NCBI GenBank assembly: GCA_037013685.1
Contig: CM072897.1
Location: 18,150,643-18,214,642, forward strand
Direction of reading: 5' to 3'
Length of the DNA: 64,000 nt
From: Acridotheres tristis
Taxonomy: Eukaryota > Chordata > Aves > Passeriformes > Sturnidae
Position numbers and translations under genes: made by a program. Of this stretch, positions 49,346-61,059 are shown in pieces; within the stretch, counting starts at the first letter, position 1, and the number at the start of each line of letters is the position of its first letter. Below the pieces are notes generated by a model. The model was not told the origin of the DNA. It saw only the letters and a program-made list of their open reading frames with translations, and ran no database searches.

Positions 49346-51084
49346 TGGGTTTTCTGCCTGCGATAGTCATTTACTCCTCCTGCTCAAGTATTCCTTCCCC
49401 TGTCTGCATACAGGTCGTGCTTTGCAGTAAATATCACACATCTACATTTAAATTCCTTTATATGACGATTTCTAGGTACCTGGCTGCACATGGGAAAGTG
49501 AATTTGCTGGCTCCTTATCTGGAGGGGAACACAGGTTTGACAGTATTCCAGGGCCTCCTGGAAAGTGCTGGTGTGCTGAGTTCATTAAAATTCACCTTTT
49601 TCTCTTACAGGGGCTTCACACCTTCAAAATCTTCAATTTAATGCAGTTACACTTTTTCATAAAGCAGGTGTGAATACTCTCAAGATCAATAAGAGGGTAA
49701 AAAAGGACTTTTGGATTTTTGTTCAGATGTCCTCAGGTCAATAACAGTTGAAGTTGTCACTTACCAGTTGGCAGCTCTGGAGGCTTGTGGGAGAGGAATC
49801 TCTCTGATTACTGTCCCACAGCCAGGTGTACTGGAATGGAGAACCCCAGCCTTGTGACTTAGATCCACCCCTGCAGCTCACAGTGGATTTACAGCAAGAG
49901 CAGCACACAGCCAGTGCTGTCACTCCATCTGCTCTGCCCTGCTGTGCTGGTGGAGACATTCCTGAGGCTGTTATCTCACCCTTTTGTGTGTGCTGGACAC
50001 TGGAGCAGGCCACGAAGGTGCAGGGTAGATTTGGGTCCTTGGGGATCACTCATGTGCTGATCCTTCTGGTCTGCTCCACTTTTGCTCTGCTGGCTGTGAC
50101 ACTGGCAACCACACACCCACCCCTTCATGCCCCAGCTCCCTGCCAGCCCCATGGCCATCCCACGAGCTGCCTGTACTTCAAGTCCTTGACTCAAGCTGCT
50201 CAACTTTGTATTTCAAGGCCCTGTGCTGCTGCTTCCAGCTGCTGCTGCTGCCAGCCCAGCCCTGCCGTGGCCCCACAGCCTCATTCTCCACCCAGGCTAA
50301 GCAGCTCCTGGCTGTGCCTTCCTGCTTGAGAGGTGACAATTTAACTAAGAGCCATTTCCGAGAGTGATGAGTATGATTTTGAATGTCTCATTGAAACGCA
50401 GGGCAAATCCTTCATCCCCAAAGGGAGATGTGTTAAACACTGCTTCAGAATTAATCTGCAGAGCGTGAATCTCCCTTGCAGCAGCAGGGAGAGGCACCAC
50501 GGTGTCCTCCTTTGTCTCCGTGTTCATGGCAGTCTCCTGGTTTATCTCTGCCACTGCTGCTCTTCAGGGCTCTCCCTCCCCATGAAAAATGAGATGTCAG
50601 CTCCCTTCAGGGCATGGGTATTCCTGATAATATATTTTCCATGTAAATTAATGGCAGCGATTTGCCCATCACTTACATTAATTGTAGTAGAAATTGGGAG
50701 CAGTGGGAGAAGGGGTGACCAAATCCTCTGCTGGACTGACCCCCCACTGCTGCACCCTGCTCTCAGGGGGTTGCAGTTTGGGCAGAGATGTGGTTTTCTT
50801 CACGGAGCATCAGAGCTGCTGTCCTGCAGACTTGTAGCAACATCACTAGAACTGGAACCTAACTCCCCTGGCTCAGGGATGAGGTGAACCTGCCCAGCAT
50901 CTGACCTTGACAGATGGGTTTCCACGATTTTCAAGTCCTCCTCTCAATCCCTTGATATTCCCAGTGCAGCCTTTTCCTTAATCTGTGCTTTCAGACCTTC
51001 AGATGAAGCACCCATGTTTGCAGACCCAGGAGGCAGAGCCCAGCAGGGATGTCAGAAGGTCCTTCAAAAATCTGTTGGCACAGG
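49346..51084. other. Unique non-coding sequence, no confident gene
   Basis: Holds the small exon-like segment at 49,611-49,667 and a 167-codon plus-strand frame (49,826-50,329). That frame is Cys/Ser/Pro/Ala-rich, with CTG/CTGC-type low complexity near its end, and is judged spurious. Confidence 0.45.
49611..49667 (+). CDS. Exon-like 57-base segment, hypothetical
   Basis: The segment is bordered by a strong acceptor (CCTTTTTCTCTTACAG) and a CAG|GTGTGA donor. It is 57 bases, 19 codons, with an open phase-0 frame rich in F, H, I and K. It lies in AT-rich sequence next to a conserved-looking block. I see no partner exons. A cryptic exon or chance pair of sites is more likely than a gene. Confidence 0.1.
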
Positions 51085-51430
51085 TGGCACGTGCCTGCCT
51101 GCTCCCTGAAACATAAATGCTCCTGACCATAAAGATTATTTACATTCCCAAACAAAGCTGCCAAACACTTTTAAAATGCGCTAACGGTGCCTCTCTCTTT
51201 CCACTGCACTTGCTGATAAAGGGCCATAAACAAGCTTGACACATTTATAATAACCTTTCTCCCCTCCCTCCACCTTGTTCTCTCCTCTTCCTCTCTTGCC
51301 TCTCTCACAGGCTTCATTGGGTAAATTTTTATTCTACTGCCATTAGCTGGGATATATTGTTTGATGGGGGAAATAAAATGTCGAATCTCATTTTATTTTT
51401 ATTTTTATTTTCTTGTTCTAGTAGCAGCTG
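51085..51430. other. AT-rich block, possible conserved non-coding element
   Basis: GATTATTTACATTCCCAAAC, CACTTTTAAAATGCGCTAAC, AAAGGGCCATAAACAAGC, TACTGCCATTAGCTGG and GATATATTGTTTGATGGG, then an ATTTTT-type run at 51,392-51,412. The middle is interrupted by a CT-rich tract (51,258-51,305). Confidence 0.25.
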
Positions 51431-52299
51431 CTTCAAATGCCAACAGCGGATGTTTGGTTTTAAAATTTTGTTTCCCCCAGCATTTTTTCCTTTTCTCTGT
51501 TCATTTTCTTCCCCTTTTCCTGTATCTCCCTTCTAAAAGGTCATCTTAAATGATGCAAGGATACATGCTTTTGCAGGTTGTTTTTATCACTTATCAGCCT
51601 GTTCCAAAGGCCATTTAGTCTTCTAGGCAAAGGTTGTAGCTTTCAGCGTCCACTTCCCATTTACAAAGGAAAAATGGATGCTCCTTTTCTAGGTATATAA
51701 ATTAGGTATAGATATAGATATAAACCAAAATGCTAACCCATCGAAAAGATCCTTGTAATTTCTTTGTCTCCAATCTGAAGAGGTCTCAGGTTCACCTTTT
51801 TTCATGTCACCTGTTCCTCTCAGAGATATTGATGGAAGTGCTGCATCTAACGATTCCTCCTCCATCCTGTATTGATGGTGCTGTAGAAAGGCCTGTGTGC
51901 TGGAGATGAAAGGCAGGGTACAAACTGTTCCTCTGGGGCTGCTCTGGAGCCTTTTTTGCTCAGCAGCTCGTGGCTGTGAGGGAGGGTTTGTGGTCAGGGG
52001 GACACAGGGGACTGCACCGGGGGCCGGTGGAGTTGAAAGTCTGTGTTTCTGGAGCTGTCCTGGCTTTGCAATTTTGTACCCATAATGATAAAGCACTTAT
52101 TTGTTTCATCTTCCCTTGAAGCCCTGGCCAGAGGGAGAGAAATGGATGTGGTAGAGCTGGCCTGGAATTGCTCATCCTCTGGCAGTAAATGAAGCCGTGG
52201 TGAGCTCGCTCAGCCGCTGACACTGGGCAAGCCTGGCTTGGGGGGAGATGTTGATTCCAGGAAATCTGGCAAAGATGCAGCAACTAAGTTATTGTGTAA
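51431..52299. other. Unique non-coding sequence, no gene seen
   Basis: A short GATATA-rich patch near 51,690-51,723. The minus-strand frame 51,689-52,096 (135 codons) is unrecognised. Confidence 0.5.
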
Positions 52300-53420
52300 G
52301 AAACATTACCCAAGATATGGTGAGATAAGGTGAAAATGTCCCTCACCTCTCCCCACTTAGTCTTGCTTACATAGTATGTGTATAGTATGTATGAATATGG
52401 TACTGGCAGGGCAATTAGTCACGGTGTGCAGACTTTATTTGGAGCCACTTTCAGGGCTTGAGACTTTCAGATGAGAGTTGAGGAAAGAATGTTTTATGTT
52501 TGATACATTAAATCTGCTGCTTTTCCTCTTCCCTTGATATATTTTGTTATATGTGGTCAATAAATTTGCAGAGATATGCCTGTGGTTATGGAAATCACAC
52601 CATGGAATAATTAAATGGCCTAATTGTAAAGTGTATTATCTTCAGCATTGCATTCACCAGCTATTCTACCACACCTCATAGAGGAGGACAGTAATTATGA
52701 AAATCTGACACAGACTTGCAATCAGCAGGTGAATCCAGCCAAATCCAAATGTGATGAACTGATCCCACCATGCGTGGGGATGGATCCCACTCCTCCCTCA
52801 TGGTGGTTTTAGACACAGTCAGTGATTGAAGACATTGAGGGAGGGGATGATAATATACAAAAGACAAATCATGAAGCATCTCCAGCACAGAGAAGGCAGG
52901 AACTATTTTAATTCTGGTATCGCTTTGGACTTTAAAACTTGTTCTGTGGGACTCAGGTCTGTGTCATGTCCAAGCATTTCATCCTCTGTGGTCCTGGCTG
53001 TAGTTCTGTGAAAATATGCCTGTGGTAGATTTCCTGGGGCTCCTGTCAGCACTAAGGGCTGATGCTGTCTAAAAAATGAGGAAGGAATGAAGTGTCCTCT
53101 CTAATATGACACAAAACCCTCATCACCCAAGCCATTTTCTAGCGTATTAATATTAATTTTGCACTAATGCGGGATGAATACATTTCAGTGTTTGGCCAGA
53201 GCACATCTGTCATTTTTATGTCATACTTGCAGAATGCATCAGTGTGATATATTGTGTATTTTACCATAATAGTAGACAATATACCTCCGTATTTCATTTG
53301 GACAAGTAGCAAGTATGAGGCAAGGAGACACTCACTGCTGGACCAGGGCTGAGCGCAGGAAAACAGAAATAAATTAAAACATATTAATCTGGAATAAAAA
53401 GTCATTTATCCAGTAAATTA
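52300..53420. other. AT-rich stretch with two possible conserved elements
   Basis: CCATGGAATAATTAAATGGC with CTAATTGTAAAGTG (52,600-52,632) and AGCGTATTAATATTAATTTT with GCACTAATGCGGG (53,141-53,173) are dense in ATTA/TAAT cores. ATATGCCTGTGGTT recurs in related form at about 52,574 and 53,015. No frame over about 90 codons occurs. Confidence 0.3.
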
Positions 53421-56251
53421 AAAGCAGAAGCCTTCACCTTTTGTTGAGTTGCCCTATTAGGCTGCCTTAGCAAGACTTTGCCAGGAGCTTCTTCTAGATG
53501 TGACTTGAGGCAGTGTGTGAGTTTGGAGACAGGTGGCAAAAGGCAGAGCCTGAGCATGACAGTGCCTGGGGAAAGTGCAGAGCTGGAGAATCTGAGATGG
53601 AGCCAGGTGGGCTCAGCACCTACTGCCAGATGTGCCATAGGAGGCACCACCTGCACAGCTGGGGCAGGGTAAGGTGCCCCTGGGTGCTGGGAGGGAAGGA
53701 GGATCCCTAAGATGCCCACAGAGAGGAGGCTGAGGGGCAGCAAAGGAGGGAGAAGGAGCCCCAAAAGCACCAAGGAAGTCACAGTTCCTGAATGGACTTT
53801 TCCCTATTGCTTTATTTGTTCCCATGTTTTGCCCCGGGCACTGATGTTTAGTAATTTAGACCAAAGGGATCTAAAGCGTTGCCATAAAGGGTAGTTCAAA
53901 AATCAATGGATGTTAGAAAGGGTCAAATGATGCCATAAAGAGATTAACAGCAGCATGGAGAGATAATATTCCCCTGACTGCAGAGCTGGCCCTGAGAGCT
54001 TTATGACAGGGAAAGAGCAGAGGCAGCCCCAGCACCTCTTTCCCTGCTTGACTTCTCCCCCTCCTCACAGCTCAGGGCTGTGTGGGGAGAAAGAGGGCAG
54101 GGAATGGCCTGGAGATAGCAATGAGAGCAGACAGGCAGGTGAGCCATGCTTCTGCCTGATGAATGCTGCTTCTAGTCCAGACAAACTGCAGCTCCGTGGA
54201 CAGTCCCTGCTAAATCACCCAGGAGGAATTACTCAGCAATCAGTCACAGGTTTATAGCATGAAGGTCAGATTTTATGAGGGTCTCCTGGAAATGCATGGG
54301 GGAAGCACAGCATGGCTGTGTGTCACTGCCCTGGCATAGGACCTAAAGCCAGGGCAGGCAGTGTGCTGAGCAGGGGACAGAGCAAGCCAGAGCAGCCTTC
54401 CCCTGCCACTGCTCCCCAAACCCATCTGTACCTATCTCCTCATCATGCTAGGGAATAAAATCAGGAGCCCAAGGGACCTGAGGGCTGAGGCAGAGGTGAC
54501 ATTTGGTGATCAACTAAATGTCCTTGTCAGGAGAAGGCAAGCTGCTCTCTGGGGATTTGTTTTTTGCTTTGTTTTCAGCTGTTCTTTGGTTCCATGGAAT
54601 GTTCTCAGCACTGACAATGCTCCCATGTAGGAGCACGTTGGAATAAGCAGTTCTGTTTTCCCCTGTCACTCTCCTGGGGCACTGCCTCTCTCTACAGGGA
54701 CAGGCAGAAGGAAGCACTGGCACTTTTTATTTAGAAAACACTCTCAATGCACAAAGATCTGTTCAGGACATGTGGAGGGCCCACTGCCCCTCAGGCTTGC
54801 AGTTGACTGGGCTCATGGAAGGGAAGTGAAGAGGCTGAAACCCACGTGTTCAGCAAGGATTGCCTGGAAAATCTCAGCCTGAGCCTCCCTGGAAGGTTTT
54901 CCCCTTGGAGAGAAGCCAGAGGCAGCTTCCTCATGGCCCAGCTGATGCTTGGAGCCAGTGACCTGCATACAGGGATCTTCCTTCAAAGCATGAGCAGTCC
55001 TTGTACACACAGCTCCCCTAGCCTTCCCATGGTGACAGTTTATGGCAGGATAAAGCCACAGCAGATAATAACTTGCTTTCCTGGTATTGCACTGTAGATC
55101 TTAGTGTTGCAGGAAATTAAAAATCACACCCAGAGGTACTTGATGTTTCCTGGATAGAAGGTCCTTTCTCCTGGGTGCTGCAGGCCTGGCTGGCCCCAGA
55201 GGGTGGGAGCTCTTCATGAGGACAGGCACCTTTGGGGTCTGCTAGGGGACTCCCCAAGGTGGGAAGAACACATGAAGAATGGGATTGCATTTGGTGCTGC
55301 ACTTAAACAAATCAATGTGTGAATCGATGTGCCTGGAAGAGATGTGTTGAAGAGCCAGCTGACTGATGGACCATATTAGCAAATCTGAAGGGAAAGGAAA
55401 GAGATGGCTAAACCTCGGGAAAAGATGACCTTGATCCCCTGCCCTTTAAAGCCACAAAGGCATCTGTTTACTGGAAGAGACAGCTGCCATTTTATGTGGG
55501 AGCACTTGAGTCACCATGAGCTAAGAGGTGACATTCTGAGCTCTCCCTGCTGCCATGATTGGGTGGCTTTAGGCCAGCTCAAAGCCCACTTTCCCTGGAA
55601 GGAACCTACTGTGATTCTCTTGCCCTTGCCCAGAGGGACATTCTTCTCTCCCACTTCCTTGCTGAATGCAGCAGGCCTTGGTGGGCAGCAGGATGCCTGG
55701 TCCATCCCTGGGGAGTGCTGACCCTGTTGGGGGCACAGCAGGGCATCTATTCCTGTACCCTGGGGCAGAGCAGGCAGGAGCCCTGGGCAGGGCTTCCAAA
55801 CCCTGGCATGGAGCAGTGGTTTGGCCTTTGGTCCACCTCCAAGGAAAGCAGCATTTTACTGCTAGGCTTTAAAGTGATGTGTGCTCTTCCCTCTTCTCTT
55901 CCCACCCTCGCTCTGTTCCTTGATGCCAGGATGCTGTTTTAGCTTGCTCTCTCTCTTTGCATTTCCCCTCCTTCATAGCTTTGCTTCTGATTCTCTTCTT
56001 CTTCCTGTTTTTTTCCCTTTTCCATATCCTGCTGACCTCAGTCCTGCTCACCTGCCAGCCACCCCCACTGGGACTAACTCATGGGCTGCCCTCTGTAAAG
56101 ATTTGTTTTCTTGCCTCACACCCAAGTGACAGCAGATGAGAGAGTAGGGTGCTGCCACGAGATTTCTGTGTTTGCTTCCACCAGTGCTTCCTGCAGAGTC
56201 TGGGCGATTATTATCTCTGTAAATGACTGAAAGAAGTATAGTGATAAAAGG
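53421..56251. other. Unique non-coding sequence, no gene seen
   Basis: Moderate-GC sequence with overlapping frames of up to 127 codons (55,559-55,942 plus; 53,402-53,782 minus), none recognised. A CT-rich stretch lies at 55,880-56,040. No transposon seen. Confidence 0.5.
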
Positions 56252-56339
56252 ATTTTATTTTATTTTATTTTATTTTATTTTATTTTATTTTATTTTATTT
56301 TATTTTATTTTATTTTATTTTATTTTATTTTATTTATTT
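56252..56339 (+). repeat. (ATTTT)n pentanucleotide microsatellite
   Basis: About sixteen uninterrupted ATTTT units, then a short ATTTATTTAT end. The purity implies recent expansion and likely length polymorphism. No SINE or LINE body precedes it, so it does not look like a retroposon tail. Confidence 0.97.
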
Positions 56340-57635
56340 ATATCTTTCTGCTCCTTCTCCCATCCCCCTTGACAAGCTGTGGAGCATATTGTGCTGCAGC
56401 TGTTCCAGGGAGGAGCAGTGACATGGAGACCAGGGCATGGTGCAGAGGGGAGCAGGCAGAGAACACAGATGGGTGTTTGGGCAGGGGGTGCAGGAGGGAA
56501 ACAGTGAAGGGGCTGGGGATGCAGTGAGGCAGCTTGTTCACTTTTTGGCCTCCTAGTCCTTCTTTTCCAGAGAGGGGTAAAGAGCCCATGAAAATGCAGT
56601 CATGGAGCTGGACCTGGAGCTGCTCAGAGTGAGAGTTTCAGTGAGTTATGAACCAGGAGGGCTGACAGAATGTCTCTGGACAGGAATTGTTGCACAGAAA
56701 TCCCACAAATTGCTGCTTGCCTGGGGCCCTGAGTGCACAAGGCAGTGGCACAGCACCGTTCCCATGAGCAGTGCTCGCCAAGCTGTTCCTGCAGCAGATC
56801 CCTGCAGCTGCTACTGGAAGCAGCCTATTCCCAGCTGAAGTTTATTTCAGGTCTCCATGTGTGTCTGCTAAATAGCTGCCAACCCACAGACTCATAGGGA
56901 CAGCCGAGTCCTGTCTGGCAACTTGCAGAGCCCTGCCTGTGTCTGTGGCCTCACTAATGGCCTTTATAAGGGTTCCCATGGTGGAAGTCCAGGTGACTTC
57001 CAGCCGTGCCAGTGGCATTAGAGTTGGATGGGGCTTAAACCAAGACAGAGACTCAGGGTTATATAAAGCAATTTAGCTCAAATGTTCAGGTTTTGGTATT
57101 GCACCCCCTCCCAGCTCCTTGGCACAGAGGGAGCAGTACATGATTGCAAACTCTTCTTGGATTGAGCCCTAGAGGAACAAAGCTGGAGATTATATTCCTG
57201 GCAAAGAGTCCTCTCTAAAGCTCATTTGTACCAAGGCTGTATCTATTCTAGTAAACCTAACGAGCCAGGATCCAGTCTGGTCCTGTGGGGGTGTGATGTA
57301 GTGTGGTTTGTGCTGATACAACTAAACTCTGGCCCCTCTCATGAGCTCACTGGTGACAGTCCCTGGGTCATGCCATCCCCTGAACTGTGTCCAGAATCCT
57401 CTGTGACAGTGCAGGTTGGAGTGGGCCAGGGAAGCATGTCCTGGCTTGGATGGCCATGACAGTGTCTGAAGCCTGGGCTCTGGCCCTGGCTTAGTTACCA
57501 ATATAGACCTCTCCTGACACAGTTTCACAGGGTACAAAGAGTTCCATGGACCTACTGGCTGGAGCCAGGTCTGGGGGCTTTGTCTGGAGTGCTGCTCACT
57601 GGCAGCACAGGGTTACCACATGTGGAGCAGGAACA

Positions 57636-57661
57636 GGGGTGGGGTTGGAAGGGAGTGGGGG
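57636..57661 (+). other. G-quadruplex motif
   Basis: G4, G4, G3 and G6 runs separated by loops of 1, 6 and 3 bases, followed by a further GGGGAGGG. Function unknown. Confidence 0.45.
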
Positions 57662-58820
57662 AGTTTGGATGGGGAGGGAAGAGCGATTTGTGGCACACTG
57701 GGAATCCTCAGCAAACAGGAGTGGAGGCAAGAGGACCCGCTCAGCCTTTTCCCTGTAGTCTCAGTGCTGGCATGATCACACTGCCTGTATCAGCAGGAAG
57801 AACTTGGCAGCCACCATCTCACTGAGTGCTGCGTGGAGACAAATCAGCTGTTGTGTTTGTGTGACTAAAGAGACCCAGGAGCACAATCAGTCAGGAAGTG
57901 AAACAAAAGGATGGCAGCATTCAGGCCAATACCTTCAGCAGTCCTCGGGATACAGGAGCTCTGCAGGCAGGTGAAGGAGCAACTAGAACTATGTGTAATG
58001 ATTGCATGTTCCCCTGAACCCCTGGGACCATAAGCTGGCCCTAAAGGGGCAACAGTTGCACCGTGATATTCCCTTAAGAAGTCCAGTCCCTGAGGTGGCA
58101 TCACAGATATTTGCCTGGTAGGCGTGTGGTGGCAGCAGCACCCCTCAATCAGCTCTTGCCATTTGTTCTGCCTCGTGCTGCAGCTGCAAAGCAGCTGATG
58201 TTCACTGGGCTATTGGTGCTTCTGGACCTCGGCCTCCATGTCTATGCCCAGGGTTCAAGGCCCTCTCTGGGTTTATGGTCAGCAGCAGAGGCTGTAGGTG
58301 GGACATGTCCCACCAGCTGTCACTCTGAGAGGCAGCCCAGGGGCTCGAGGTCAGGCTCAGTCTGCTGCCTCTGCTGCCTAAGGCCCCACCCACAGCTCTA
58401 AGCAGAAGGAACAATTTTGTCTCTTCAAGCAAGGCCTGTGGGAGATGAAGCCACATCAGAAGGGTCTCCCATGGATTCCAGTCCACCTTTGGAGCATACA
58501 AGGCAGGTGAGATGGGCAGCCATCACTGAAAGGTCACGTGAGGAATGGACATCTCACAGCCTGACACAACTCTGCCTAAAGTCAGTGATTCCCCTGGGCT
58601 GACTCTTGCTATGGTGGCTTCTCCCCACAGATCACCTCTGGCATTTGCTTTTCCCTACCTTCTCTGCTCTGCAATCTCTACTTTCCCTTCCACCATTGCC
58701 CACAATGAGCAGAGTGAGCAATCCAGCATGGCCCAGTTTAATATTCCACAGATCCTCACACACTGATAAATGAGAACAAGAGAGGGAAGGGGGGCATGAG
58801 AGCCTGGTGCATGGGGGGGA

Positions 58821-58827
58821 TATAAAG
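58821..58827 (+). promoter_or_regulatory. TATA-box-like sequence
   Basis: TATAAAG follows GGGGGGGA in a G-rich context, with AT-rich, possibly conserved sequence beginning about 20 bases downstream. No start site or exon can be shown. Confidence 0.15.
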
Positions 58828-58839
58828 CCCTGAGCCAGT

Positions 58840-59200
58840 ATTCAGAGCAGCAGAGATAACAATAAGCGAGAATAATAGTCTAACAAGTCGGAAATGTCAC
58901 ACGCAATCGGGTGCCATTAACACAACATGGATCTGAAATATCACATAATTAGTTTTGTGCCTGTTGTTCTGATTTGGAGAGAAAAAAATATTAAAGGGAA
59001 GAGATTTGGGGGGGCAGAGAGGAAAGCGCCAGCAAAGTGAACTCATAAAAGGGCGAAGCCTACAGCATCTAATGTTTTTGGAATGGTATAATAAAGCTCT
59101 ATCTCCTTACCCATGTTTGAGGCAGAGATTTTTATCTAGCAGTACGGGATAAAAAGAAATGAGAACTTGAAAAGGGTAGATAAAATTGCGATTGATCTCT
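58840..59200. other. AT-rich block, possible conserved non-coding element
   Basis: TAACAAGTCGGAAATGTCAC, GGGTGCCATTAACACAACAT, ATCACATAATTAGTTTTGTG, AAAAATATTAAAGGG and GGTATAATAAAGCTC contrast sharply with flanking CTG-rich sequence. It also carries a few isolated CpGs, unusual for decayed neutral DNA here. Confidence 0.3.
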
Positions 59201-59987
59201 CTAGGGCTGCCTTGCCTTCTTTCAGGGAAGCTTGTGGGCCTCATGAATTGCTCCACCACTGAGACACACGATCCCCACCCCTTCCCATGCCACCTCACTA
59301 AAAGATGAAAAAACCCAATGTTTTCAAGACTTCTTTCCCCATCTTTTTATAACCCAGTGCACAAAGCCCGCGTTTGAAGGCTGTGCAGTGACTCAGGAGC
59401 TGCTTGTCCCCTGAGAGCAGGCTCATGCATGGGTGTTTGGGGGACCCCCACTGCTCTGAGGCACGAGTGCCTGTGCCTGCAGACAGGCTCGGAATTTCAG
59501 GGGCTGGTGTCTGCCACCAGCTGCTGCGAGCAAAGCTCCTGTCTCTGCTGCAGAGCCTGCTTCGTGCTGGGTGCATTTTGTCTTTCTGAGGGACAGAGGC
59601 ACTATCAAAAGAGACAGAAATGCTCAGGTCTCCATGGGCACTGCTTGGGGATGGTTGTATAAAGATTGGAACACGACTCTTCTCTGAGATGGTAGGAAAA
59701 GGGAAAATTGCAAATATCACAGGAGACAAACTGTCAGTCCTTTCCTGCCCTGCAGCCTGTTGGGGTGTGAGGAAAGTGGTGTACATGCCAAGCTCTTGTG
59801 AGTCAACTCTACACCTGACTATTAGGTGTCTCTATTAGGTGATTAGTTAGACTATTAGGTGACTGTACACTCCTCTTTTTCTGGAAGGAGCTAGCCCTTT
59901 CTGCAGGGCCCACACCTCAAACACACTTCTTTGAGGCAGGAGCCCTTGAAAGAGGAGGTGGGGATTACACACTAACCCACTCCTCCT
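59201..59987. other. Unique non-coding sequence with a small repeat cluster
   Basis: The minus-strand frame 59,298-59,786 (162 codons) is unrecognised and overlapped by several others. CTATTAGGTG occurs three times at 59,819-59,861. Confidence 0.5.
59819..59861 (+). repeat. Three copies of CTATTAGGTG
   Basis: Identical 10-mers start at 59,819, 59,832 and 59,852 (spacings 13 and 20). A degenerate short tandem cluster, not telomeric. Confidence 0.7.
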
Positions 59988-60112
59988 GGCATATCTTCAA
60001 GGTCAAGCTGGAGTGGGCTTGGGGCAACCTGCTCTGGTGGAAGGTGTCCCTGCCCATGGCAGGAAGGTTGAATTGGATGATCTTGAAGGTCCCTTCCAAC
60101 CCAACCCATTCC
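59988..60112 (+). repeat. CR1 LINE 3' terminus, about 125 bp
   Basis: 'CTTCAAGGTCAAGCTGGAGT', 'GGGGCAACCTGCTCTGGTGG', 'AGGTGTCCCTGCCCATGGC', 'TTGAATTGGATGATCTTG', 'AAGGTCCCTTCCAACCCAAC' and 'CCATTCCATTA' are the last CR1 bases in sense orientation. Heavily 5'-truncated but little diverged. Confidence 0.95.
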
Positions 60113-61059
60113 ATTAACTTAGCATTTTAATCATCAACAAGATCATGATAGGGATGGGGATGGATTTCTTATCCATGCTTCATTTTAAGCATTCCCCTTC
60201 CTACATCCCTTTTCCAAAAAGCCCTTTAACTCTGGTGCTCACTGGGACATGAACAGCAAACTCATTACCTCTTATCTGGTGAGAAAGCTAGAGCTGCTTG
60301 CACAGAATCAGGCATAGATTTTGTTATCTCCTCTGGCAGAGGCATCCCCTTCTCCATCCCCTGGCTGTGGGAGGGTGGTGGGTACCTCGTGCTCCTGCAG
60401 GCAGGGACTAACCACCCATCAGTGCTTTTCCAGTCTGGAGAACCTGGTGGTACACAGCAGCCAGAGCTGGATTTGCCAGCTCATTTCAGGAACTGTATTT
60501 TGGAGGAGAGATGGGAAGGACATGTGTTCCTGCTGCTTGCCCTTGTCCTGTCACTGCAGAGAGGCTTCACACCCATCCATCCTTCCCCTGGTCTGTGTGA
60601 AAGGACAGCAGAGATGTGCTAACCCCAAATTTGAATTACAATGCCTAACCGAGCTTTCAGTCACTTGTTTACCTGCCAATCGCTAATCACTTTGAAACAC
60701 ATTCTGGGAAAGAGGTGCTTTCAGACAAAAGCAGCGCTCCTGTGCCCAAGGCATGGGTAACTGTGTCCAACTCCCACTCTGGAGGATGCCTGTAGGATTG
60801 GGATTCAATTAATTCAGCCCCAGCGGATCCATCCTTTGCCCGCCAAGGGCCAGGCACTGACAGCAGTGTGACAGCAATGCTGATCTATTGCTGCTGCTCT
60901 GGCCAGTCGTGACAGGGGCCGCTGTCACCTCCAGAGCCACAGCCTTTGCTGTGCAACGAGGGATTCACAGAGGGCTGAAGTGCAGCTGCCTCTGGGCTGG
61001 AGTGTGGCAGCTCAGTAACAGAGCTCCCCTCATTCACACGGCAAGTGAAAAGTATTTCT
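60113..61059. other. Unique non-coding sequence, no gene seen
   Basis: No transposon, and no frame above 121 codons. Nothing further recognised. Confidence 0.5.

Larger units (their letters stand above)
56340..58839. other. Unique non-coding sequence with two G-quadruplex motifs
   Basis: No gene recognised. G-run clusters lie at 56,471-56,498 and 57,636-57,661. Frames of up to 99 codons, overlapping on both strands, are unrecognised. Confidence 0.5.

Noticed and set aside
49826..50329. 167-codon plus-strand frame
   Set aside because: Cys/Ser/Pro/Ala-rich from CTG/CAG-type low complexity, with an opposing open frame over the same bases.
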